The notes under the pieces are model-generated. The model searched no databases. It was not told the origin of the DNA and saw only the letters and a list, made by a program, of their open reading frames with translations. From Chrysophaeum taylorii (Eukaryota > Sar > Pelagophyceae > Pelagomonadales > Pelagomonadaceae), in NCBI GenBank assembly GCA_029834535.1, contig JAQMWT010000044.1:62001-126000 (forward strand): 64,000 bases of DNA. The letters run 5' to 3'. The position numbers were made by a program, and so were the translations under genes. Each line of letters opens with the position of its first letter. Position 1 is the first letter of the stretch. Positions 41,890 through 51,340 of the stretch are shown here, piece by piece.

Positions 41890-43899
41890 TTAGCATTTGA
41901 AGGGGAGGGCGCGCGCGACTTCTTGGGCAAGGTAGGCGAGGTAGAGGGCGAGCATCATGAAGCCGAGGCGGAGGGACATTTTCCATCCAGAATATGCGAT
42001 CGAGAGGATGACGGCGACGACCATGCCGAGGAGGATGGCAATGGAGACGGCTACCGTGCCTTTGACGACGACGGTGTTTCCGGTGATTAGGGTGTAGAGG
42101 AGCTGGGGGAGGGGGAGTCCAACGGCAACGTCGAAAATATTCGAGCCGATGGACGAGGAAACGGCCATGTCGCCCTTCCCTTGTTTCGCGACGACGACCG
42201 AACTCAAGAGGTCGGGGACCGAGGTGCCGGCGGCGAGGAAGACGAGACCCATAAGAAAGGTAGGAATCCCGAATTGCGCGCCAATGATCTCGATGCCTAG
42301 AACCATGAAGTAGGCGAACGCGCCGATCCAGGCTATAGACATGGCGAAGGTCGCGTAGCACTGGTTCTCTCGGCCCGGGACGCGGCAGTCCGGCACCGTC
42401 AGGGCGAGGGCCAGGTTGAGAGGCAGCGACAACACAACCCCAAACCTCGAACACCAACTCTGGTCTTCGACGACCGTATCCACCGAAGACACCGACGCCC
42501 GAGGATCATCGTCTTGTTGTTGGCACGAAAATACCGAGGTCGCCGCCGCAAAAACCGAGTGGAGCAACGACTTCGATGCGCTCGCTGCTTCGTTTTTGTG
42601 TTTGTTCCAGAAAATCGTCTGTTCGTACCAATTTTGAAATTCTTCGAACGTCACGCCCTCGGCCGACGCCGACGCCACTCTCTGTCGAAACGATTCGCAC
42701 GCGGCTCGAGCCTGGTCCTTCGAGGTGAGGGCGAGCGCTTGAATCACGGATTCGATTTCGTTCAGCTCAACCCTGCCGTTGTGATTCGCATCAAACACGT
42801 CAAACACCCGTCGCACGTCAGCTTTTAACCTAGCTTCGGACGTGATGTACCAGACCTTGAATTCGGTGCGGTCGATAGTGCCGTCGCCGTTCGTGTCCAA
42901 TTTCCTCTGAAGCTCTTCGATTTGGTCTTCGGATGGGTCTTCTCCAAACGCGTTCAACAGCCGCCGCAAGTCCTTGAGCTCCAAATACCCTTTTCCGGCG
43001 TCGTCGATTTGCGCGAACGTCGCGTCGACGTCGCCAGAAATTTGCGTCACGATTCCGACGCCCGTCGTGTGCACGAGGTCCCCCTGACCCAGCAACAACC
43101 TCCCAATACCAGCGCGGAAAAAGGTCTTCTTTCGCTTTTCGGACACCGAAGATTCGCACTGCGAATATTTCCTCGAAAAATCGCTTCGAAGCGAAAATTC
43201 CGACGCTCGTTCCGAAGGTTCGCGTTCTTCCGGAATCGCCGAAAAAGTAGTAAAAATCCGTTCTAATTCCGAGTTCCGGCTCATCAAATACACGTACCCC
43301 AGATACAGCCCGAACTGCACGGCGGCTTCCCACGCCACGATCCGTTCGGGCGACGTGCGCGTCGCCCAAACGCCCATCGCTCCCAAAGTCAAAACGTAAT
43401 AAGCGCAATCTCGCGCCAACGGCCACCACGTCAACCGCAACGGCGCCAGATGCGTCGGCGTAAACACCGCGCACATCGCAATCACGAACAAAACGTTAAA
43501 CACGGCCGAGCCGACGATGGTTCCAAACCCGACGTCCGACCCCTGAAAAGTTCCGAAAAACGACGTCGCGAGTTCCGGCGCCGACCCTCCGGCCGCCATC
43601 AGCGTCGCCCCGCTCACATCGTCGCTCAACTGCAGCTTTTCGGCGATGATCTCCAGCGCCGGCACGAACAGTTCGTCGCAGACAATGGCGATTCCCAGAA
43701 ACAGGTAAAGCACCACGACAATCCAGACCACCGTCATGCCCCACCCGACTTTCTCGGGACAATTCGCCAGCTGCCGGCGGACTCGCGGCGGTAGGACCTC
43801 GTAATCCACCATCGACAACGCCCCCGCCACCCCCACAACCCCCAGCAGCAGCACCATCCGCCACAAAGCCCTCCGCCGAAACCTCCTCCTGTCCACCAT
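41890..43899 (-). CDS. Na+/Ca2+-K+ exchanger with EF-hand loop (NCKX/SLC24-like)
   Basis: This 669-residue membrane antiporter should move Ca2+ against Na+. The first alpha repeat is LSDDVSGATLMAAGGSAPEL (91-110) with FGTIVGSAVFNVLF (125-138). The second is FLAAGTSVPDLLSSVVVA (554-571) with GDMAVSSSIGSNIFDVAVGL (576-595). The PDL aspartate and the whole second repeat match K+-dependent NCKX proteins. About five hydrophobic helices precede and follow a cytosolic loop (about 210-480). This loop carries three EF-hand loops: DDAGKGYLELKD (299-310, weak), DTNGDGTIDRTE (335-346) and DANHNGRVELNE (370-381), with a fourth degenerate site near 405-420. Calcium regulation by the loop is inferred. The gene is intronless and starts at ATG 43899. 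Confidence 0.92.
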   Translation of the reverse strand: MVDRRRFRRRALWRMVLLLGVVGVAGALSMVDYEVLPPRVRRQLANCPEKVGWGMTVVWIVVVLYLFLGIAIVCDELFVPALEIIAEKLQLSDDVSGATLMAAGGSAPELATSFFGTFQGSDVGFGTIVGSAVFNVLFVIAMCAVFTPTHLAPLRLTWWPLARDCAYYVLTLGAMGVWATRTSPERIVAWEAAVQFGLYLGYVYLMSRNSELERIFTTFSAIPEEREPSERASEFSLRSDFSRKYSQCESSVSEKRKKTFFRAGIGRLLLGQGDLVHTTGVGIVTQISGDVDATFAQIDDAGKGYLELKDLRRLLNAFGEDPSEDQIEELQRKLDTNGDGTIDRTEFKVWYITSEARLKADVRRVFDVFDANHNGRVELNEIESVIQALALTSKDQARAACESFRQRVASASAEGVTFEEFQNWYEQTIFWNKHKNEAASASKSLLHSVFAAATSVFSCQQQDDDPRASVSSVDTVVEDQSWCSRFGVVLSLPLNLALALTVPDCRVPGRENQCYATFAMSIAWIGAFAYFMVLGIEIIGAQFGIPTFLMGLVFLAAGTSVPDLLSSVVVAKQGKGDMAVSSSIGSNIFDVAVGLPLPQLLYTLITGNTVVVKGTVAVSIAILLGMVVAVILSIAYSGWKMSLRLGFMMLALYLAYLAQEVARALPFKC

Positions 43900-44107
43900 G
43901 CCTGCTCCTCCTCGCCTGTACCGGTACTTGGTACTCTCTCACTCTCTCAGTCTCACAAAAAATTTCGCTGTTCTGACAGACTTCCCTTCCTTCCGTTGAA
44001 AATCGATCAGTTTTCCCGTCCTTTTCGCCGCCGCTGCCGATAACAACACACACACACACACTTAACATGTTCTTAAGGAATATACTACTTTTTTATTATT
44101 ATTATTA

Positions 44108-46643
44108 GGGAAAAGTCAAGTTTCCAACCACCACATAAGTTTGGTCACCGTAAACCTTCAACAAGTTTGGTCACTTAAGTTTTTTGGTCAATCCGTCTCT
44201 TTTTGGTTGACTAAACTTGTACTCTTAGAGAGCAAACATACGGTTCGATGACAAAACAAGGCCTTGTTCGTGATCAAGCTTTCAGCGGCTCTGTTCATGT
44301 CGTCGCGCTGTGGTGACTCCGGATCGTCCTTCGACTTCGAAACGAACACGGTATCGATGCGGGTTTCGTCGTCGCTCAGGTCGCGTGGTGGTAACACGCC
44401 GACGTCGGTTGACCACGACGCCGAGAAAGAAAACAAGAAGTCTAAGCGTGCCCAGACGAAGGTGGTAAACGACTATGAGAGATCGCCGAGTACGCTGTCG
44501 CAGCTCGGAGCGCGCAGAAAATACGAGGGTAGTCCACTTTACTCGATCTAACCAAGATGCCAAGTTCAGCAGGTGTGTTCTCGAGGCCGACTTGCAGCAG
44601 CATCTGATGTTCGACGCGGGCGGCAAGTTGACGGCGTTTACAACAACAACATGGTCTACAGCGCGACAGCGCTGTCTTTGAAGTGCTATATGCAAGATGC
44701 AGCGTTTATGTGCGTGCTGCTCGTTGTGATGTGCAAGTAGACAATACCGTCGCGTGTGTTGTAAAAGGCACGCCTGCTCTCGGAACCTTCTTGCCGACAA
44801 AGATCCAGCTATCGCGCGAAGCACACTTCTGCGAGGCCGTGTCGGTCCTCATCAAGGGCTTTTTATGGAGGGCAAGTCAGGCGGCTCGCTGGCCGGTTAG
44901 CACCCGGAAAGTCCGCGCTGGGAATCATGGGGTTCGCTCGGTTGGGCAGAACGCGACGGACAGGTCAATTGTTCGTGGACCAACACGTCCGCGGCCTGCG
45001 ACGCTTTTGCACGACCTCGCACAAGACCGCGCAGTGGCGGTCCACCATCAACGAGTCCGTCCTCGTCCCTCGCCTCTGCCCCACAACTGCGTGATTTGCC
45101 TCTGTGATTCCGCACCGGCTCCTGCCGGTCCGGCCTGGCTCCCATGCTCGGGAGAGGTCTGAAGTTAGTTAGTTAGTTATTCAGTCTGTCAGGCGGCTCT
45201 TCTTTCTCGGCATATGCGTTTGATAGACATCTGCAACAATGTCATCCGCTATTAAAGGCACGAGATGACGAACCGGGATCGTTCGCTGTAGTCTGTCATA
45301 AACATCGAACTAATAAGGCGCATCCGAATGAATAATCTTGGGCGACGAAACAGCGTGGTATCAGCGTTGTCTTGCGCAGGCCTTGTTTGTATATGTTGTT
45401 CTGCGAGTGTTCGCATGTTGATGCGTGTGTATGGTCAAACTTGGAGGCATTCAATTTGGTGTGATCAAATTTCGAACAATCACATCAAACTTGTCATATT
45501 TTAGACTCGTACTGATGACTGGGTTAGAATTACAGGGGTGGTGTCGGCGATCTTCCGGAACGAGGCTGTCGACGTCTTGACATCCCTTCGCGCCGCAGCT
45601 TGTGTTTGCCGACTTAAATTCTCGTACAGTGCTCGACGGTGCAGCAGCAGCTCCCGGGGAGATCTTGCGGCAGGGCGGGGTTGTCGAGATGCGCGAGGAG
45701 GAGGATAAGGAGGTGTTCTCTTACGGTCGTGCGAGTTGTTTATGCTGGCGTAACGGCACGTGCTCGCGTTGCCGTCCCATGATCAAGCTGGACAGCTAAC
45801 TCCGGATCGGGTACGCGACGGTGAGGAACTCCTGAACGTGGTCCTGGACGGTCCCGCACAAGTGTGGGACTACTATCTTTGGGTGCTCGAGGGGCGTTGC
45901 TCGCGCAGTTTCTCGAGGTCGTCGAGTTTCGCGTTCTCAACTCCGAGTCGATTATCAAAGACGCGCTCCCTGTCGAGTTTTGGGATGCAGAATGGGGTGA
46001 TCCGTCTCACGCAGACCGTGTAAGTCTGGTGTCCTATGTCCGCTTGTTGTTGAAGAATGACGCACGACCACGGCAACACCACCGTGGTGAGTCGCGGTTT
46101 GGGTGGCTTCTACGAACGATGGAAGGTACGAGAATGGGCCCAGCTTAAGTACGCCAAGCCGTGGGAATCTGCTCTCGGGGCCGCGTGTCGCTGCCCGCTC
46201 TCCTTGCGTATTGCCGTGCTGTCTTAGGACGGACCTCCTTCTAAGGCGGTCATGGGGGGGTGTCCATGCCGCGCGTGTAACGCCACGGTAGATTCTGCGT
46301 AGCTGCAGCACCTAGCTCTCGTTTTTAAAGCATTTTCGCACCAAAAGCGCTCACGCGCCCCCTTGAAAAGCCTCCTTAAGTTTGATTTTAAAAGCCGAAG
46401 TTTGGTCAATACTGTGGAAGTTTGAGGAGTAGTGACCAAACTTGTTGACCAAACTTACAAGGGAATTAATCAAACTTTTAGGGTTGATTGATCAAACTTA
46501 ATGCAACTTCGGAGTGACCAAACTTAACTGACCTAACTTCTATGGAAAGTGACCACACATGTGAGTTTTCCTTAATCATACATCAAAATCGAGCAAACAT
46601 GAAAGAAATTCACCAAACTTTTTGACCAAACTTGACGGATCCC
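44108..46643 (+). mobile_element. TIR transposon with GACCAAACTT subterminal repeats, copy 1
   Basis: The left end GGGAAAAGTCAAGTTT (44108) and the complement of the right end, GGGATCCGTCAAGTTT, form an inverted repeat with three mismatches. TTATTATTATTA lies on both sides, either a target duplication or insertion into a TTA microsatellite. AAGTTTGGTCA and its complement recur at 44140-44215 and 46390-46635. The left 850 bp match 63138-64000. The interior has broken plus-strand coding (KVVNDYERSPSTLSQLGARR, and 45760-46146 with SHADRVSLVSYVRLLLKND), family unknown. Termini and long duplication hint at a Mutator-like element. A retroposon sits at 44887-45187. Confidence 0.7.
44887..45187 (+). 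mobile_element. (TTAG)n-tailed SINE/LINE-like insertion in TIR element
   Basis: The homologous element at 63138 reads GTCAGGCGG straight into GGCTCTTC. Here 301 bases separate two copies of GTCAGGCGGCT (44876-44886 and 45188-45198). The body matches 29777-30081 and the end is GAGAGGTCTGAAG plus TTAGTTAGTTAG. Weak A-box (TTAGCACCCGG, 44896) and B-box (GGTTCGCTCGG, 44932) likenesses lie about 35 bp apart, which would suit a Pol III-derived SINE. Confidence 0.82.
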
Positions 46644-47674
46644 TTATTATTATTATGTTTCAAGATATCGTTTGCTTTCTTTTTTGAACACGCCGCCGCC
46701 GGGGTAATGATTGATTGATTGATTGTCTGTTGTTGGTTGTTCCGTGTCCGTGTGTACTGAGGCAGCTATGACACTTACCCCTGCACCACCTTATAGTTCT
46801 CCTCTCATCCCCATTTCAGTTCTCACATGGCAGCAGTGTTCGTTCGTTCACGATCGAGCCTGTGCTTGACTTCGTGGCGACTCCTCATCATCGGCTTCAG
46901 TTCATTGCTACGTGTTCGGTTCGTTGTCGTCTAACAACATGTCCTCGATCGAAATTAAAGATAGCAAGCTTTCGCAAAAAAAACTTGATGCCTTCAGCGG
47001 TGCGCGACATCTTTTCCACCACTGGCCACGTCGTCTTGAGAACATGATCTTTTCTACCGGCGAACACATTATCTCGACCAACGATCCTTGGACTAGCATC
47101 TCAGCATCTCGCTGCTCTGCAGAATCATCTCGCTGCTCTGAAGAAGAATTTCTCAGCATCTCGCTGCTCTGAAGGCGAATTTCGCGTCAAGCAACAACAA
47201 CGTTGATATCCATGAAAACCGCGACATGAACTTCATGCGACTTTTTTACAAGCGCATTACCGATGTCTACATGGGCCGTGCGTGGGGATCGCGTAGCGAA
47301 CTTCCTCGACAAGTTAGTTTTCATCATCATCATCGGAGTATACGAGTTGCTCGGCATTGTACCTATCACCGGAGTATACAAGTTGCTCGGCATTGTACCT
47401 GATCCGCCGTACCCTCGACTGCGTCCTCGCATTTGACTACGTGCATCGTGCTTCAAGCCTTACTGGCTTTGTTTTATCGTCTCGCGTTTCGTACCGACGA
47501 CTGTGGTTGTACCCTTGAGAAGTTCAACAACAAACAATTTAGATGGCATGCACACCCACTTCCGCCGCGCTATCCGCCGCGTCGTCAGCCACCAGACTCT
47601 TCCAAGCTGATGCAAGCACATCAACAACCCCATCCCACGGAAGCCCCTCGTTTTTGTTTTTAGCTCCCATTGCA

Positions 47675-47880
47675 CAGGCGCCCTTCGTTCTGTATTTTCC
47701 GCTATTCGTTGCTCCTCTCCTCGTTCTGTATTTTCCGCTATTCGTTGCTCCTCTCCTCGTTCTGTCTTTTCACCTCGTCGTTGCTCCCCTCCTCGTTCTG
47801 TATATCGCCTATTCGTTGCTCCACTCCCCGTTGTGCATTTTCACCTATTCGTTGATCCACTCCTCGTTGTGCTTGTCGGT
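47675..47880 (+). repeat. 36-39-bp tandem repeats in copia copy B
   Basis: About five diverged units of the type CTATTCGTTGCTCCTCTCCT plus CGTTCTGTATTTTCCG. Copy A has fewer units at 38210-38345. Confidence 0.8.
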
Positions 47881-48126
47881 TTTGGTAAAACCAGCGAATC
47901 ACGTTCCATCGCGCATTTCACCCTCCACAACTAAGCTGTGCCTGTCAATTTTTCGCATGCGCAGCGTGCTTCCTATTTGGTTGGATCGCTCATCTTCGGG
48001 ATCCTGGACAGACGCTTCTTTGCTGTGTGATTTGTGGTTCTCTTTCGCGCACTCTCGCCTTTTTCGCCGCTTTTCTGACCTTTAAAATTCGGTTTTGCTA
48101 TCGACGTGAATTCCGTGCTCAGCACC

Positions 48127-48380
48127 CGCGACGCTATCTGCAGTGTTCTTACGTGCCACTGCGACGCTATCTGCAATGTGTTCACACATTGAACATTGTG
48201 TTGTGTGTGTGTGTGCCACTGCGACGCTATCTGCAATGTTCTTACGTGCCACTGCGACGCTATCTGCAATGTGTTCACACATTGAACATTGTGTTGTGTG
48301 TGTGTGCCACTGCGACGCTATCTGCAATGTTCTTACGTGCCACTGCGACGCTATCTGCAACGTTCTTACGTGCCACAAGT
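48127..48380 (+). repeat. expanded GCGACGCTATCTGCAATGTT array
   Basis: Eight or so units of GACGCTATCTGCAATGTT, arranged in a higher-order unit of about 115 bp that includes CACACATTGAACATTGTGTT. Copy A has only two units (37898-37955), so the array grew in copy B. Confidence 0.85.
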
Positions 48381-51123
48381 GCTTTGCCACTGTCGCCAAC
48401 TTCTACCGCAGTCTATTCGAGTATGACGAGCAAAGCTCGCCGCTTGCTCCTCCAACGTTGGCCCATATGGGAACTTCGTTCTTGCGAATGCGAACAAACG
48501 GGCCACACTTTCTTATCTGCCACAGCAGGCTGGCATACAGCAGCCTGGTCTACCCGTGTTCGTTCCTTACACCGCTGGCGCGTCCGAAGTCTTCCATCTT
48601 CGCGTACAGGACGCGGTCGTGCCCATGGCAACTTGCTCGCGCCACAACAACCAAAGACCCAACGTTTGCGTCAACCCTGTTTACGCCTGTTTTTGCTTCT
48701 GTCGACTCCGACCATCGTCATAACCTGGTCACCATGCACCATGCAACCTATCTGCCCAAAGGCCACGTTCTCATCAGACGTCTTGTACACTGCCATCATA
48801 TATACCAGCCTGTGTTCCCGCTATCTTTACCCCGCTGCGATCCTCAGTGGCAACAATCGCTTAACGCAAGTCTCCCCAGGCACTTTTGTCGCTATTGTTC
48901 TTCAGACCTCGATTTTGCTGACAGTTTCGATTATCAGATTTCCTGCAATGTCAACCACCGAAGGAACTTCAACGTTGTTCTGACTCGAATCACGCTTCCC
49001 AGCTCTCGTCTACTTTTGCCCCCTTGTCACCTGTTCCTGCTGTTGCCCGATTATCACCTGTTCTTCCGCTGTTGCCCCCCCCCTTGTCCCCTGTGTTTGA
49101 TGAGAATGCGCCGGTTTCACTGGGACTGATCACCCCATCACGTGAACCGACCATTCTACGAGCTCATGAACTCCGCCGAACCAAAGAGAGAAAACAACAA
49201 AACGTGCACAACAAAGTCGAGCCAACTAGAGCCGACAAAACAACAAGCATGCAAAACAAAAAGCATGCAAAACAAAGTCGAGCCAAACGGAGCCGACCGC
49301 GCAAAGTCGACACAAAGCGCACATTATTCAGAAACAAATGGAGAACCAACTCAAACCCACAATACTGGCGTTTTACCACGCACTGTTGATTCTGTGTCAT
49401 CTCATGTCGATTCTGCGTCATCTTGTCATTCCCTTCGATTCTGTGTCATCTTGTCATTCCCTCCCTGTACGTTAATTATTCTAGCTTTCGTTTGTTAGTT
49501 CATTATGTCTTCCTTCCCCCTTTGTTTAGCTAACACCCTTGTTGATCCCCATTTCAGTTCTCACATGGTAGTCTTCCTTCCCCTCTGTCTCGCCCAGCCC
49601 ATCCAAATCCTGCACGTCGGTTACAAGCCCTTGCCACATAATATCATTCCCTCGGTCAGCTCGGTTGCTCGGATGTTGTTCGCGTTCCTTCTACTTTTTC
49701 TGGCAACATTTGTACCCTCAAGTGGATCCTCCGCAAGAAGTATGACTCTGGCCGCTTCAAATCGTACAAGGCTCGCCTCGTTGTCCGCGGTTACACCCAG
49801 GTTCACGGCATTGATTATCACGTCACCTACTCGCCGGTTGCTAACATCGTCACGATCCGTTTCTTTCTAACCTTTGTCGCTGTTCATGACTGGGATTTGC
49901 ACAAGTTGGATGTCAGCTCCGCTTTTATCCAAGCTTCCATTGAACAACGAAGACATCTATGTCTGGCAACCCGAAGGCTATGCTCCTCGCCAACCCACCG
50001 ATGGTTCCAAAATCGTTTACAAGCTCCGTCGCGCTTGGTATGATTGCAAACAAGCTTGTCGCAATTGGTGGCTTTATTTGGAACGCTTTCTCGTCAATGA
50101 CTGTGGCTTCGTCCGCGGATCTGGTGACACTTGCAGTTACAAGCTCGTGCTTCATTCTACCGTTGTCCTACGTCTCGTTCTTGTCGTTGATGATCTTCTT
50201 GTGGCGCACCCTCGTCCTTGCCTTGGTCATTACCAAGCCTTCTTCCTCCGTTTCCGAACCTTCACTGATGTCAGCGAGCTCGATCTTCACACTTACGTTG
50301 GTCTCCGCATTACGCGTGCTCGCGCACAACCAGACTTGACTCCCGCTCCCAATGCTTCTTCCTCTTTCTGCGGCTGCTTCTCCTGCACCTGGCTCCCCTG
50401 CTCACGTCTTCATGGCACGCATCCCTTTTCGTCGTATTCTCCGTTGTGTCTTGTTTCTTTCTGTTATGCCTCGCCCTGATATCACTTGGACCGTCAATCC
50501 GTGTGCGCCTTTTACTGACAATCCTGGTAAACCCCACTGCAATGGTCCTCAAAATCTTGCCCTTGTTCTTGGTCGCGCTTCTACCCTTCGTCTCTGTGGT
50601 TATTCCGACTCCAGCTGGGCCGACGACCCTGATGACCGCCACTCCACTACTGGCTTTTGTTTTCTCCTTGCTGGCTCTATGATAGCCTACTGCTCACGCT
50701 CGCAGTACCTCTTCGCCCGCTCCTCTTTTGAAGCTGAATTGCTCGCTCTTTACGCCGCCGCTACTGCTGAGCTCTCTTTAGGCTTCTCAAACTTTTTGAT
50801 GACTTTGCTCTCCCTCGTCACACGGTACCAATGTATGTCGATAACGTCGCCCAAGTCCGTCTCCAATGTCTCACGCGGCGCACCCGCCATATTGACATTC
50901 GCTTTTACAGTACCGCCGAATATTATCATCATCGCACCCACATCATTGATCTCCAACACAATCCCCGCCTTGACAATCTTAGCGATATCTTCACCCGTAG
51001 TACGGAAGCTCCTCCCTTCCTCCGGCTTCGTGACTTCGTTACCTCACCTCGTGACTTCACCCTGATATCTCCTGTCTCTTTCTGTCACACTGCCTCTCCT
51101 GACGTCTTCCTTCAAGCTTCTCC

Positions 51124-51291
51124 TCTGTGAGGACCTCATCACTTACCCCTTTTTCCTTTTCTTTCTTTTCCAGCACCTGTGTGAGGACCTCCTCACTTTC
51201 CCCTTTTTCCTTTTCTTTCTTTTCCAGCACCTGTGTGAGGACCTCATCACTTACCCCTTTTTCCTTTGCTTTCTTTTCCAGCATCTGTGTG
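51124..51291 (+). repeat. three 55-bp units before the 3' LTR of copia copy B
   Basis: The units begin TGTGAGGACCTCATCACTTA, contain a pyrimidine-rich CCCCTTTTTCCTTTTCTTTC and end in CCAGCACC. Copy A has one unit (35347-35400). The polypyrimidine run sits where a plus-strand priming tract would be expected, but in the complementary sense. Confidence 0.8.
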
Positions 51292-51340
51292 AGGAAGCTA
51301 TGACACTTACCCCTGCACCACGTTATAGTTCTCTCATCCC

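Larger units (their letters stand above)
46753..51340 (+). mobile_element. Ty1/copia-like retrotransposon, copy B
   Basis: This is a plus-strand copy of the element at 35272-39705. The 5' LTR is about 46753-46827 and a truncated 3' LTR 51288-51335. A gag-like start lies at 46939 (MSSIEIKDSKLSQ). RT pieces are at 49710-50240 (WILRKKYDSGRFKSYKARLV, LHKLDVSSAFIQA, VWQPEGYAPRQPTDG, and VVDDLLVAHP at the usual YVDD site), and RNase H at 50410-51050. Frameshifts break it. Compared with copy A it has expanded internal tandem arrays and about 190 extra bases near 49455-49640 that include an LTR 3' end. Confidence 0.9.

Noticed and set aside
44896-44942. possible tRNA gene from A-box and B-box likeness
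   Set aside because: No acceptor-stem pairing or anticodon arm could be made; it is kept only as a weak SINE promoter resemblance.
47973-48399. frames encoding repeated ADSVAVARKNI-like units
   Set aside because: They are antisense translations of the expanded tandem array in copia copy B.
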